DNA from: an uncultured Blautia sp.
GTDB lineage: Bacteria; Bacillota; Clostridia; Lachnospirales; Lachnospiraceae
Reading direction: 5' to 3'
Length of the DNA: 64,000 bases
Assembly (NCBI GenBank): GCA_934373235.1
Contig: CAKROW010000001.1
Coordinates: 62,001-126,000, forward strand
Within the stretch, counting starts at the first letter, position 1; every line of letters starts with the position of its first letter. The notes under the pieces are model-generated. The model was not told the DNA's origin, did not search any database, and was given only the letters and a program-made list of their open reading frames with translations. Position numbers and translations under genes: made by a program. This document shows, piece by piece, positions 7,966 to 16,845 of the stretch.

Positions 7966-9567
7966 TTATTTTGTAATAGTCCAGTCTTCAATATTCCACA
8001 TAACGCCTACGGAATGATGTCCGAGAACACGTGTGGTATCCAGTCCGGAAATTCCGGAAACACCTACATAATCACCCTGGAGATAAGCTACCAGAAGAAT
8101 TCCAGGCGCCTGCGCATAAACCTTTTCAAACTCTCCATAGGATTTTTTTCGTGCTTCCTCTGTTTCACCGTGACGTCCTTCCTCCAGATATTTGTCAACA
8201 TCTGCATTGGAATAATGCATATTATTTCCACTTGCATCTGTCACGAAGTTTACATATGCCATATCCGGATCGAACTGTGTTGAATAGCCTGCAAGGAATC
8301 CATTATATCCTGCATCCCAGTCAAATTTTGTCACCAGTTTTACTTCCATCTCCACGCCAGCCTGTTTCAGCATATCTGACATAACATTGGCAATATCCAC
8401 ACGCTCCTCTTCATAGTCACGGACCTGAATAGTGAAATGGAATTTCTGTCCGTTTCTCTCATAGATGCCATCATCACCTTTTTTCCAGCCAAGCTCTTCC
8501 ATCTTCTCTGCAAAGGTATCCAGATCATAGGAATAAATATTTGCTTCTTTGTCAGTTCCAAGAGGATTTCTCTGGATCGGGCTGTACGCCGGCTCTCCCT
8601 GACCTGCCAGAACACCTGCGATAATGGAATCTTTATCCAGTGCATAGTTCAGAACGCCAATGGAATCTCCGTTTTCCTTCCAGAAATCCGTGCTCATATC
8701 CATGGCAGCTCCACGGTAATCTGCTGTTGTGAACTCCCAATAATTATATCCGTCCTTGTCCTTAAACTGGGAAGCATAGTTGGAATTCAGCCATGCAAGA
8801 TCAGCTTCTCCGGACTGGAGCATAGTTGCCTTGGTAGTCTCATCAGACACAGTACGGTATACTACTGTTTCAATATTCGGAACTTTTCCATAGTAGTCTT
8901 CATTTCGTTTCAGTGTGATCATTCCACCTGTGGCATCCCAGTCTTCGAATTTATAACGTCCCGTTCCTACCGGATTCTGGTTAAAAGATGTTGTATTTAT
9001 ATCTTCACCTTTAAGAAGATGCTCCGGAAGGATTCCCATGGTAAAATAATCCAGCATTGCCGCGTCATACTGGTCAAGGGTAAATACTACGGTCTTATCA
9101 TCCGGTGCCTCGATATCTGTGATGTCCTGATAATTGCTGGTAATGCTTGCACCCAGAGTTTCATCCTCTGTAAGCTCTTTGTAAGTATATACAACATCTT
9201 CAGCATTAAAATCTTCTCCGTCATGCCACTTCACGCCATCACGAAGCTTAAAAGTATAAGTATTGGTATCTTTATCAAAGGTATAGCTCTCTGCAAGATC
9301 CTCTACCGGTTTTCCATTTGCATCATATTTCATCAGACCGGAAAAAATAATATCCGGAAGCTCATCATGATTGTTCAGAAGGGGATTGATCGTACTTTCC
9401 GACTCTCCTGCATAAACCAGTATTTTGTTTTCTTCTGCTGCAAATGCGGTTACTGCACCTCCTGTTACAGCTCCTGTACATACTGCTGTCACTGCCGCAA
9501 GGGTTACTGCTGCACATTTCTTTCCGTAACTGTTCACTGTTCTCTTTTTCATTTTTGTTTTCCTCAT
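7966..9567 (-). CDS. Extracellular solute-binding protein family 5, second transporter
   Basis: A 533-residue binding protein with a basic N-terminus, a long hydrophobic signal segment (about residues 15-42, ending near AFA-AEE) and an SBP_bac_5 body including LRDGVKWHDGEDFNAEDVVYT and NPVGTGRYKFEDW. There is no lipobox Cys. It is the third gene of the second ABC operon, with the fused ATPase starting 10 bp downstream. It resembles dipeptide/oligopeptide binding proteins more than the binding protein at 2269-3831 does, which suggests the two transporters take different ligands. Confidence 0.88.
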   Translation of the reverse strand: MRKTKMKKRTVNSYGKKCAAVTLAAVTAVCTGAVTGGAVTAFAAEENKILVYAGESESTINPLLNNHDELPDIIFSGLMKYDANGKPVEDLAESYTFDKDTNTYTFKLRDGVKWHDGEDFNAEDVVYTYKELTEDETLGASITSNYQDITDIEAPDDKTVVFTLDQYDAAMLDYFTMGILPEHLLKGEDINTTSFNQNPVGTGRYKFEDWDATGGMITLKRNEDYYGKVPNIETVVYRTVSDETTKATMLQSGEADLAWLNSNYASQFKDKDGYNYWEFTTADYRGAAMDMSTDFWKENGDSIGVLNYALDKDSIIAGVLAGQGEPAYSPIQRNPLGTDKEANIYSYDLDTFAEKMEELGWKKGDDGIYERNGQKFHFTIQVRDYEEERVDIANVMSDMLKQAGVEMEVKLVTKFDWDAGYNGFLAGYSTQFDPDMAYVNFVTDASGNNMHYSNADVDKYLEEGRHGETEEARKKSYGEFEKVYAQAPGILLVAYLQGDYVGVSGISGLDTTRVLGHHSVGVMWNIEDWTITK

Positions 9568-9658
9568 CTTTCCTTATTTTCGAACCGGTTATCCACACTT
9601 CGTCCGGCTTTATCCATAGCCTGTCAGATACCGGCACCATTCCACATATCATTTTCCA

Positions 9659-10576
9659 TCAGAGATTGCTGTATTTATTATTCACTTCGCTTCTTACAAA
9701 GCTTCCCACACTGGTAATGCACATCAGAGTAACCACCAGAAAAACTCCCGGTATCACGATCACCCACCAGGTATTCATGATCAGTGCTTTATTAGCCAGG
9801 GAAAGCATGCTTCCCCAGGAAACTACATCTGCCGGAAGTCCCAGTCCCAGAAAGCTTAAGGTAGATTCCATAGTGATACAGCTACTGACAGATGAGATCA
9901 CCACAAACATGATCGCTGAAACAAAATTCGGTATCAGATGATAATACATCACATATCCAAAGCCTCCTCCGCAGAGTCTTGCATACATCACATAATCGCT
10001 GTTCCGTATCTGCCGCACTTCACTTCTTACGATACGGGCCAGTGCGAACCATCCGGTAATACCAATGATAACGGAAATGCCGATCACATCATCTGCCTGA
10101 AAAATAGCAGATAAGATCAGTATCATAAGAAGTGTTGGAATGCTTCCACACATTTCCGTAAATCGCATCAGGACCGAATCAACCTTTGGTCCTGCCGTTC
10201 CGCTGATACATCCGTAGGTAACACCGATCGCAGTAATGATCGCTGCTCCTGAAATTCCGATCACCAGAGATACTCTTCCTCCATACCAGATCAGGGAGAA
10301 GATATCTCTTCCAAGAGAATCCGTTCCAAAAATAAATTCCCTTCCAGGCGGTGTATTCAGATTCCGGAGATAAAATCCTGAAGGATCATGATTTGCCACA
10401 AAATCCGCAAATACACATCCCAACACAACTATCAGCAGCAGGATCATGGAGAAAACCGGTTTTCCCTTCAGCTTTTCCCTGAAGGTTCTCTTTCTTTTTT
10501 GAACTTCATACGTTTTCCACCCAGGACCCACTACCTGGAAAAGCTCTTCTTCGGAAATCATACTGTTATCTACCAT
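9659..10576 (-). CDS. ABC transporter permease, DppC/OppC type
   Basis: A 305-residue permease with an N-terminal cytoplasmic extension of about 40 residues (MISEEELFQVVGPGWKTYE region), then a first helix and the diagnostic FGTDSLGRDIFSLIWYGGRVS. The EAA loop is near STLSFLGLGLPADVVSWG. Its start overlaps the upstream permease stop by 7 bp. A gap of 91 bp separates it from the binding-protein gene, where no promoter or terminator stands out. It forms the membrane channel of the second transporter. Confidence 0.9.
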   Translation of the reverse strand: MVDNSMISEEELFQVVGPGWKTYEVQKRKRTFREKLKGKPVFSMILLLIVVLGCVFADFVANHDPSGFYLRNLNTPPGREFIFGTDSLGRDIFSLIWYGGRVSLVIGISGAAIITAIGVTYGCISGTAGPKVDSVLMRFTEMCGSIPTLLMILILSAIFQADDVIGISVIIGITGWFALARIVRSEVRQIRNSDYVMYARLCGGGFGYVMYYHLIPNFVSAIMFVVISSVSSCITMESTLSFLGLGLPADVVSWGSMLSLANKALIMNTWWVIVIPGVFLVVTLMCITSVGSFVRSEVNNKYSNL

Positions 10577-11562
10577 ACTCTCACCTCTGAATCTTTCATT
10601 CTCGGATCAATCTCCTCATTAACAGTCTGTGCGATAAAGCTGCTTAAAAATACGATAAAGCCCGTGATCAGCACATCTACCATCAGAAGATTATAGTCAT
10701 GATATTTGGCAGATTCCACTGCCAGATTTCCAATACCTGCATAATTGAATACTGCTTCAACGGTCACTGTTCCACCAGTTACGTGAGGAACTGAAACCGC
10801 CATAATACTTACAACGGTAGGCATTACATTTCTGAGACAGTGCTTCCACAGGATTTTTCTTTTGGAAAGCCCTTTGGCCCGGGCAAGCAATACATAATCT
10901 TTCCGCACCTCGTCCAGAAATTTATTTCTTATCATATATGCGTAGTACCACAGATGGCTGAATATCATGACCACAAGGGGAAGTACCATATGTCTCATAC
11001 GGTTACTAATGCTGTCTGCCATTCCGACATCATAAGCACCACTGCTCGGAAGCCATCCCAGATTTACGCTGAAGATCAGTATCAGTATCACCCCCAGCCA
11101 GAATGCCGGCACATAAAAGGCTACTGTTCCTATCTTACAGATCAGACGGTCGATCCACTGATCTTCATGAAGAGTACAGAATATTGCGATCAGGATCGCC
11201 AGCGTAAAGATCACTAAATAGGCGACTCCCCCCAGTATCAGAGTATTCCCGATCAGCGGTTTTATCACATTCATGACCGGTTGCCTGTACTTCAAAGACA
11301 GCCCGAAATCTCCATGTACTGCATTGGTGAGCCATCTCACATACTGTACCCCGATTCCCTGATCCAGTCCCAGCCTTGTCCTGGCAGCAGCAATCTCTTC
11401 GCTGGTCATCATCTCAAGAGAATCCCCGTAAAAGGACTGCAGCGGATCTCCCGGTGCAAGTCTTGCCATCCAGAAAACCACGACAGACAGCAGAAACATA
11501 ACTACCGCAAGCAAAATGATCCTTTTCAGGATCCGGGCACCTATCTTATTTCCTTTGTTCAT
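10570..11562 (-). CDS. ABC transporter permease, DppB/OppB type
   Basis: A 330-residue permease with six predicted helices and the family motif DKGI-like LGLDQGIGVQYVRWL plus an EAA loop near VLLARAKGLSKRKILWKH. It is the first gene of the second ABC operon. The ATG has a GGAAAGGAAC ribosome site. The promoter with the C/G dyad lies about 250 bp upstream, leaving a long leader with an 18-bp hairpin and a small frame that overlaps this start. Confidence 0.9.
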   Translation of the reverse strand: MNKGNKIGARILKRIILLAVVMFLLSVVVFWMARLAPGDPLQSFYGDSLEMMTSEEIAAARTRLGLDQGIGVQYVRWLTNAVHGDFGLSLKYRQPVMNVIKPLIGNTLILGGVAYLVIFTLAILIAIFCTLHEDQWIDRLICKIGTVAFYVPAFWLGVILILIFSVNLGWLPSSGAYDVGMADSISNRMRHMVLPLVVMIFSHLWYYAYMIRNKFLDEVRKDYVLLARAKGLSKRKILWKHCLRNVMPTVVSIMAVSVPHVTGGTVTVEAVFNYAGIGNLAVESAKYHDYNLLMVDVLITGFIVFLSSFIAQTVNEEIDPRMKDSEVRVW

Positions 11563-11653
11563 ATTGTTCCTTTCCCACGTCCCATAAAGCAGTTGTTCCC
11601 ATTCTGCTCTGCTGCATGCTCATGATCGCGATCGCTTCGTGATTTGCGTTCAT
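11546..11653 (-). CDS. Possible 35-aa leader ORF before the second ABC operon
   Basis: A 35-codon frame beginning MNANHEAIAIMSMQQSRMG starts 1 nt after the right arm of the 18-bp hairpin and ends 17 nt inside the permease gene at 10570-11562. It has no clear ribosome site, which lowers confidence. Its length equals that of the small frame in front of the first ABC operon, and both end inside the first permease gene. Confidence 0.2.
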   Translation of the reverse strand: MNANHEAIAIMSMQQSRMGTTALWDVGKEQYEQRK

Positions 11654-11654
11654 A

Positions 11655-11699
11655 TTTCAAAAGCAGTTATGGAATCAAAAACCATAACTGCTTTTGAAA
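11655..11699. repeat. Perfect 18-bp inverted repeat (hairpin) in leader
   Basis: TTTCAAAAGCAGTTATGG and its exact complement are separated by a 9-nt loop. No T-run follows on either strand, so it is not a normal terminator. It lies in the untranslated leader between promoter B and the permease start, and could be a regulatory RNA stem or the mark of a mobile repeat. The rest of the 11563-11996 gap holds promoter B and no further gene that I can support. Confidence 0.85.
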
Positions 11700-11808
11700 G
11701 GGTCGTGTTATTATTCGACAAAACATTTGTATGCACAAACAGGAGTGCGCGGAGGTTGTGTGCATTACAGTGTTTTAGATGCAGCACATGGATTGTGCTG
11801 TTGATATT

Positions 11809-11849
11809 ATTTTATCATTTGGCAAAATTCATACAACCCCGGTACGGGG
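11809..11849 (-). promoter_or_regulatory. Promoter B with 13-bp C/G dyad
   Basis: On the minus strand CCCCGTACCGGGG (11837-11849) abuts -35 TTGTAT (11831-11836); TAAAAT (11809-11814) follows after 16 bp. The layout equals promoters A and C. It drives the second ABC operon. Confidence 0.65.
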
Positions 11850-11996
11850 ATATTGGATCAGTCGGATCCGGCATGGATATGTATTCCGCTTTTCTTATTC
11901 CGGATAACAAAACAACCGGCATCTTTCTGTAACAGAAGCTCTGTTCCGTACAGAAAAATCCCGGCTGGTCTTTTTCTTTATCTTTTATAGCTCCGG

Positions 11997-12896
11997 TTAA
12001 AAACTCCCTTTTACAAATTCAAGGAAATCTTTTCCCTGAGCACTGAGTTCCTCACCTTTTCTGCTGATGCATCCGTAGACAAGTCTCTGCCCTTCTCCCG
12101 GAAATGTATACTTTACCCTGGAATATCCGGAATCCCGTCCGGAAAGATCCGCTCCACTGATATTACACAGCTCACCGGATCCCAGAAGACGTTCCACAAT
12201 ATAATCACTGTTTGTCACTACAACAGTCTCTGCCTCTACTGCAGAATGACCGTTTTCCTCCACAAGATTCCTGTAATTGTCAGGCGAAAATTCATCCGGA
12301 AATCTCTGGATCAGCCTCATCTGGGACATCCTGAAATCCCCTGTATCTGACTCTGAATCTTTTTTCCCGGCGTATATATTTACATCCGTCTCAGTCAGTG
12401 ATTCAAATTCCAGATAATTTCTGGAAAGAAAATACTGAAAAACTGCAAGCTGATTCTGCATCACATAAGCAAAACCCATATCATCCTGGCGGGATTTTAC
12501 CCGTCTCACGATCTCATGGGTATCTGCTGCATACACCTGATAATGAAGATCATCCTCCTTATGGCTTTCATAATATCTTACAAAAGTATCCGCAAACCAG
12601 GAGCTTGGATGGAAGCATATGCTCAGGCTGCTTTTTGCAAGAGGCTGCTTCTGCATTTCCAGCTCATCCATACTTTCCAGGATCTTCCGCACATGAACAT
12701 AGGCACGCTCCCCCTCAGGGGTCAGCTCTATCCCTTTTGCATGACGTACAAAAAGCTGGGTACGCATATCATCTTCCATGGATCTTATCACTTTGCTCAC
12801 ATTGGACTGAGTGGTAAAAAGCAGCTCTGCGGCCTGACTGAAAGAACCTGTCCTTGCACAGGCAGCAAAATACTGAAGCTGTTTGATACTGAGCAT
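11997..12896 (-). CDS. LysR-family transcriptional regulator
   Basis: A 299-residue protein with an N-terminal winged helix-turn-helix (LKQLQYFAACARTGSFSQAA start, recognition helix around TTQSNVSKVIRSMEDD) and a C-terminal type-2 periplasmic-binding effector domain. It begins 4 bp after the methyltransferase-deacylase fusion and is surely co-transcribed with it. LysR proteins often activate from sites just upstream of the -35 box, so it is the leading candidate to bind the three C/G dyads at 5878, 11837 and 15414. That link is inference from position and synteny. Confidence 0.92.
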   Translation of the reverse strand: MLSIKQLQYFAACARTGSFSQAAELLFTTQSNVSKVIRSMEDDMRTQLFVRHAKGIELTPEGERAYVHVRKILESMDELEMQKQPLAKSSLSICFHPSSWFADTFVRYYESHKEDDLHYQVYAADTHEIVRRVKSRQDDMGFAYVMQNQLAVFQYFLSRNYLEFESLTETDVNIYAGKKDSESDTGDFRMSQMRLIQRFPDEFSPDNYRNLVEENGHSAVEAETVVVTNSDYIVERLLGSGELCNISGADLSGRDSGYSRVKYTFPGEGQRLVYGCISRKGEELSAQGKDFLEFVKGSF

Positions 12897-12900
12897 CCCG

Positions 12901-15336
12901 TCACCCCTGCTTTCTGGCGTAGATCAGGAACATCGGTGTCGGATTATAGAACTCATCTTTTTCAATATAGATACGTTTACTGATACCGAGATCAAAGGAA
13001 AACTCCTCAATTCCCATTTTTCCCAGAGTTTCCAGATCCCAGGCAGGACGTACAAAGGAACTGATGGGAAGCTGACGTTTGATGTCCTCGCACTCCTGCA
13101 TCAGTTCATCCTGTATCTGATGGTGGGCATGGTTTTCCGGAAGGTCCGCAGTATCCGCAAAATCTGTGGCACCATAGTTGGCATCCAGGTTCACCATGAT
13201 CCCGCCCGGTTTCAGCACGCGGAACCATTCTTTGTATGCATGTTCTGCGTCCGGCAGTGTCCATGTAAGATTTCTGGAAACGATCACATCAAACTCTCCA
13301 TCTGGAAATTCCGGATTTTCCGCATCCATCACTGCAAAACGGCAGTCTGCATTTTCTTCCCCTGCCAGCTTTTCTGCATGGGAGATCATATCCGGAGTCA
13401 GGTCAATCCCCGTCACCGCATGGCCTTCCCTGCTTAAAAGAATGGTAAAAAACCCTGTTCCGCATCCAACATCCAGGATCTTAAGCTTCCGGTCTCCCGG
13501 AATATATTTCTTCAGTTCCGTCATCCAGCGGTCTGCAAGAGGACTGTGAAGCTCTGCTCTTCTCTGCTCAAGAAAACTGTCACTTCGTTTTGTCCAGTAC
13601 TGTGCGATCCTGGTCTTGCGCTCATCTTTTTCCCGCACAATACTGCCGTAAGTGATAACCGGGCCTTCCTCTATAACCTGAAGGCTTGCCACCTGATAAA
13701 GGATCACTCCATCCATATCCGCCCGGCAGATCTCCTGGGGATTGCCTTCATAATCACGGATCTCTCCGATGATCTCATCACGGAAAACAATGTCGCCCGG
13801 TTTTTTTCTGGGATACCACATGCCGCTTACACTTGCACACTGATAACGCACATCCTCCACTTTCAGAGGATAGTAGGTACTGTGGGAACGCACACCATTA
13901 TACATGCCGATGCTGCACAGAATATTCCGCACATCACGGCGCATGGAATTTACTTCTTCCTGGCTCCAGGTTCCAAGACATCCTCTCTCCAGAAGCACGC
14001 TTGGGATTCCCCGGGATGCCGCATAATTGTATGCTCCTCCGGTGCTTACCTGGGAAGGCACCATATATGGGACATCTACCTGCTCAGCCATTTTTCTTGA
14101 GGCTTCCACAACTTCCGGTGCCACTACTCCCACATAATATACATAAGGAGTCAGCGCCTCATAATCATCACCACAGTGAAGATCGATATAGTAATCTGCC
14201 CTGGAAAAAAGCTCTTCCGTCACAGCCGCTGCCAGCCGCTCCATTCTTGTTCCATCTTTTTTTCCCGGAAATACACGATTCAGGTTCTTACCGTCTTCCG
14301 GACACACACTGCCGTTACGCTCCTCAAAATCCTTACGGTTCAGTGCCTTGATGATCACCACCTGACCGTTGATCTTTTCAGGCTTCAGCCTTGTTGCAAG
14401 CTCAATGGCAGTCTGGATACTCACATACTCTCCTGCATGAACTCCCGCTGTGATCAGCACGGTTTTGCCCGGATTTTTTCCACGGATCACTGTTGCAGGA
14501 AGGGAAAACTCCCCGCCGATCTCCAGGAATCCGTCTGTACGCTGTCCCGGGATCACCGGAAGATTCAGGAACTTATCCGGCTTCACACCAGTTACCATGA
14601 ACATTGGCGTTGACTGATAATTCAGCCTCTCTTCCTCGCTCCACACGGATCTCCAGATTTCCGTATCTGTGCTGATCCCCAGAAGTCCGGCCTCCCGCAG
14701 GGCTTTTACATCCCATTGAGGACGTCTGATCTTTGACAGTGGCACCTGCAGGGCGATCCGCTCCATACGCTCAATATCCGTGCAGAGATAATGATCATCC
14801 AGACTGTTGCTCTCCACATTTTTGCGGTCTTTTTCGTATGCCTTACGCTGTTCTTCCTCGTAGAGATAGCTGTACCAGTTGGCATCAAAGTTCAGAAGTC
14901 TTCCTCCTGGTTTCAGCACACGGATCCATTCTTTATAAGCCACCTCCGGATGCTCCAGATTCCAGGTAAGGTTTCTTGATATAACCACATCAAAAGTATT
15001 GTCCGGAAACTCAAGCGTCTGTGCATCCATCCGCTGAAAATGGATATTTCTGCACAGATCTCCTGCATTTTCTTTTGCTTTTTCCAGCATACCTTCTGTG
15101 TAGTCCACCGCATCCACATGGTATCCTGCCTCTGCCAGGATCATGGGGAAAAATCCCGGGCCTGTTCCAATATCAAGGATCCTGAGTTCATCCTTAGCTT
15201 TATCCGGGAACTGGCTGGTCAGCACCTTAAGCCATGCTTTCTTCTGGGTTCCCTCAAGTTCTTTATGGTTTACCTCGGAATACCCTTCTGTTCTGGTATT
15301 CCAGTATGATTCGATCTCATCAAGCAGTTTTTCCAA
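12901..15336 (-). CDS. Methyltransferase - AstE/aspartoacylase-like deacylase - methyltransferase fusion
   Basis: An 811-residue three-domain protein. Residues 1 to about 258 are a class I SAM methyltransferase (motif I LDIGTGPGFF). About 262-550 is a zinc amidohydrolase of the succinylglutamate desuccinylase/aspartoacylase family: His300 and Glu303 in AGVHAGEY, His387 in DLHCGDD, and a candidate catalytic Glu450 in VLLERG. About 570-811 is a second methyltransferase (LDVGCGTGFF). The two methyltransferases are clearly related (both have SRNLTW, AYKEW, RVLKPGG and a TPMF end), so one was duplicated around the hydrolase. The gene has its own promoter with the shared dyad, and a LysR gene follows. 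An inferred role is modification or release of an N-acyl amino acid or chelator taken up by the neighbouring transporters. Confidence 0.85.
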   Translation of the reverse strand: MEKLLDEIESYWNTRTEGYSEVNHKELEGTQKKAWLKVLTSQFPDKAKDELRILDIGTGPGFFPMILAEAGYHVDAVDYTEGMLEKAKENAGDLCRNIHFQRMDAQTLEFPDNTFDVVISRNLTWNLEHPEVAYKEWIRVLKPGGRLLNFDANWYSYLYEEEQRKAYEKDRKNVESNSLDDHYLCTDIERMERIALQVPLSKIRRPQWDVKALREAGLLGISTDTEIWRSVWSEEERLNYQSTPMFMVTGVKPDKFLNLPVIPGQRTDGFLEIGGEFSLPATVIRGKNPGKTVLITAGVHAGEYVSIQTAIELATRLKPEKINGQVVIIKALNRKDFEERNGSVCPEDGKNLNRVFPGKKDGTRMERLAAAVTEELFSRADYYIDLHCGDDYEALTPYVYYVGVVAPEVVEASRKMAEQVDVPYMVPSQVSTGGAYNYAASRGIPSVLLERGCLGTWSQEEVNSMRRDVRNILCSIGMYNGVRSHSTYYPLKVEDVRYQCASVSGMWYPRKKPGDIVFRDEIIGEIRDYEGNPQEICRADMDGVILYQVASLQVIEEGPVITYGSIVREKDERKTRIAQYWTKRSDSFLEQRRAELHSPLADRWMTELKKYIPGDRKLKILDVGCGTGFFTILLSREGHAVTGIDLTPDMISHAEKLAGEENADCRFAVMDAENPEFPDGEFDVIVSRNLTWTLPDAEHAYKEWFRVLKPGGIMVNLDANYGATDFADTADLPENHAHHQIQDELMQECEDIKRQLPISSFVRPAWDLETLGKMGIEEFSFDLGISKRIYIEKDEFYNPTPMFLIYARKQG

Positions 15337-15384
15337 AATATACCCTCCGAATTGTCTGGGGAATTTCCCCTTATGAATATGATA

Positions 15385-15426
15385 AATGTATCAAATTGAT
15401 ACAGTTTTAACAAGCCCCCGGGGGGG
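15385..15426 (-). promoter_or_regulatory. Promoter C with 13-bp C/G dyad
   Basis: On the minus strand CCCCCCCGGGGGC (15414-15426) abuts -35 TTGTTA (15408-15413), with TACATT (15385-15390) after 17 bp. The 13-nt element again lies between AT and TTGT, as in promoters A and B. Confidence 0.65.
15387..15403. promoter_or_regulatory. Operator-like palindrome in promoter C
   Basis: TGTATCAA-A-TTGATACA is a perfect 8+1+8 palindrome lying in the spacer and overlapping the -10 box of promoter C. That placement fits a repressor site in addition to the upstream dyad. It is not present at promoters A or B. Confidence 0.55.
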
Positions 15427-15587
15427 ATTCTTACAGGCTTCCCGATTCCCGCAATCTTGTAATTCCCGGATGCCTGTGTTATCCTGTAACTGTTTGCAGC
15501 AAAGTATATGCGAAACATTTTTGCAGACCGCTTTGCCGCACATACAGAACTTTGTATTTATACCATTCTGAAAGGATCGATATACAC

Positions 15588-16223
15588 ATGACAAAACAGG
15601 AACTGGCCCTGGAGGTCATCAGACGTCTGAAAGACGAATATCCTGACGCAGACTGTACCCTGGATTATGACCATGCCTGGAAACTTCTGGTAAGTGTCCG
15701 TCTGGCAGCCCAGTGCACCGATGCCCGTGTCAACGTGGTGGTTCAGGATCTCTACGCAAAATACCCGGACGTTGCCGCCCTTGCCGCTGCCACCCCGGAA
15801 GAAATCGAAGCAATTGTCCGTCCCTGCGGTCTTGGAAAAAGCAAGGCCCGTGACATCAGCGCCTGCATGCGCATCCTCCACGAACAGTATCACGACAGGG
15901 TACCGGATGATTTTAACGAGCTTCTCAAACTGCCCGGTGTTGGCCGCAAAAGTGCCAATCTTATCATGGGTGATGTTTTTGGAAAGCCTGCCATTGTAAC
16001 AGACACACACTGCATCCGTCTCTCCAACCGCATCGGTCTTGTGGATGGGATCAGGGATCCAAAAAAAGTAGAGATGGCACTGTGGAAGATCATTCCACCG
16101 GAAGAAGGCAATGATCTTTGCCACCGTCTGGTAAACCATGGAAGAGATGTCTGTACAGCACGGACAAAGCCATACTGTGACCGCTGCTGTCTCAATGATA
16201 TCTGCCAAAAAAACGGAATCTGA
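15588..16223 (+). CDS. nth: Endonuclease III
   Basis: A 211-residue DNA glycosylase/AP lyase for oxidised pyrimidines. The helix-hairpin-helix LPGVGRKSANLIMG carries the catalytic Lys, and the downstream Asp is in VTDTHCIRLSNRIG. The C-terminus has four cysteines for a 4Fe-4S cluster (CTARTKPYCDRC then C-x5-C); the first gap is seven residues instead of the usual six. I start at the ATG at 15588, which has AAAGGA upstream, not at an ATG 36 nt earlier. It is divergent from the fusion gene and followed by a hypothetical gene. Confidence 0.93.
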   Translation: MTKQELALEVIRRLKDEYPDADCTLDYDHAWKLLVSVRLAAQCTDARVNVVVQDLYAKYPDVAALAAATPEEIEAIVRPCGLGKSKARDISACMRILHEQYHDRVPDDFNELLKLPGVGRKSANLIMGDVFGKPAIVTDTHCIRLSNRIGLVDGIRDPKKVEMALWKIIPPEEGNDLCHRLVNHGRDVCTARTKPYCDRCCLNDICQKNGI

Positions 16224-16276
16224 AATATAATAAAAAGAGTCCGTCACAGAAATAAAAGAAAGGGGAATCTGATATC

Positions 16277-16810
16277 ATGAATTTTACAAAACTTGAAAAC
16301 AACCTTCTGGATATGATCCAGGAACAGCAGATCAAAATCGGATATATGAGTGGCGTAACACGCTTTTATTATCCCCTCCAGTCTCTGAACCGCCTTCTGG
16401 GCACCTCTCTTACTGAGAAAGAAATGCTTCATGTAATGGAGGAATTTTCTTCTTACGCAGAGCCACGCCTTGGCAAAACAAAAGCTTCCTGCAAAAATGA
16501 ACGATTCTGTATCACCCTTCCGCCGGAAGCTTCCGATTATGTCCATATCAATATGAAACCAAATGATTTTCTTGTGGAATTTATCAATACTGTAGCCCGC
16601 CATGGCTGCACACTGGATGAAGTCCTCACAGTATTCCGTTCTTATTCAGACCATGTCCATGTGGAAAAGACAACAGGAACAGGCTTTGACTATCTGGTAT
16701 ATTTTGAAGATGGTGTTCCGGATGATTACCGCTACTGTCTCTCTCTGGAAGGCGAGCACATCATCTATCACAAATTTACACCTGAGGATTACGAAGATTT
16801 CCACTTCTGA
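16277..16810 (+). CDS. Conserved hypothetical protein, DUF3877-like
   Basis: A 177-residue soluble acidic protein with no signal peptide or membrane segment. The pattern (FTKLENNLLDMIQEQQIKIG at the start, DDYRYCLSLEGEHIIYHKFT near the end) recalls the clostridial DUF3877 family, but this is memory only. It follows nth by 53 bp with an AAAGGGG ribosome site. No function can be assigned. Confidence 0.75.
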   Translation: MNFTKLENNLLDMIQEQQIKIGYMSGVTRFYYPLQSLNRLLGTSLTEKEMLHVMEEFSSYAEPRLGKTKASCKNERFCITLPPEASDYVHINMKPNDFLVEFINTVARHGCTLDEVLTVFRSYSDHVHVEKTTGTGFDYLVYFEDGVPDDYRYCLSLEGEHIIYHKFTPEDYEDFHF

Positions 16811-16845
16811 TCCGGATAAATCCCATTACCCTGTGCACAGAATCA

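Noticed and set aside
8437..9717. 426-codon plus-strand frame opposite the second binding protein
   Set aside because: Shadow of the binding-protein gene; Cys/Ile/Phe-rich, no motif.
12901..15336. Frameshift or assembly join explaining the three-domain fusion
   Set aside because: The frame is continuous for 811 codons, linkers are sensible and both methyltransferase copies are complete, so a true fusion is more likely.
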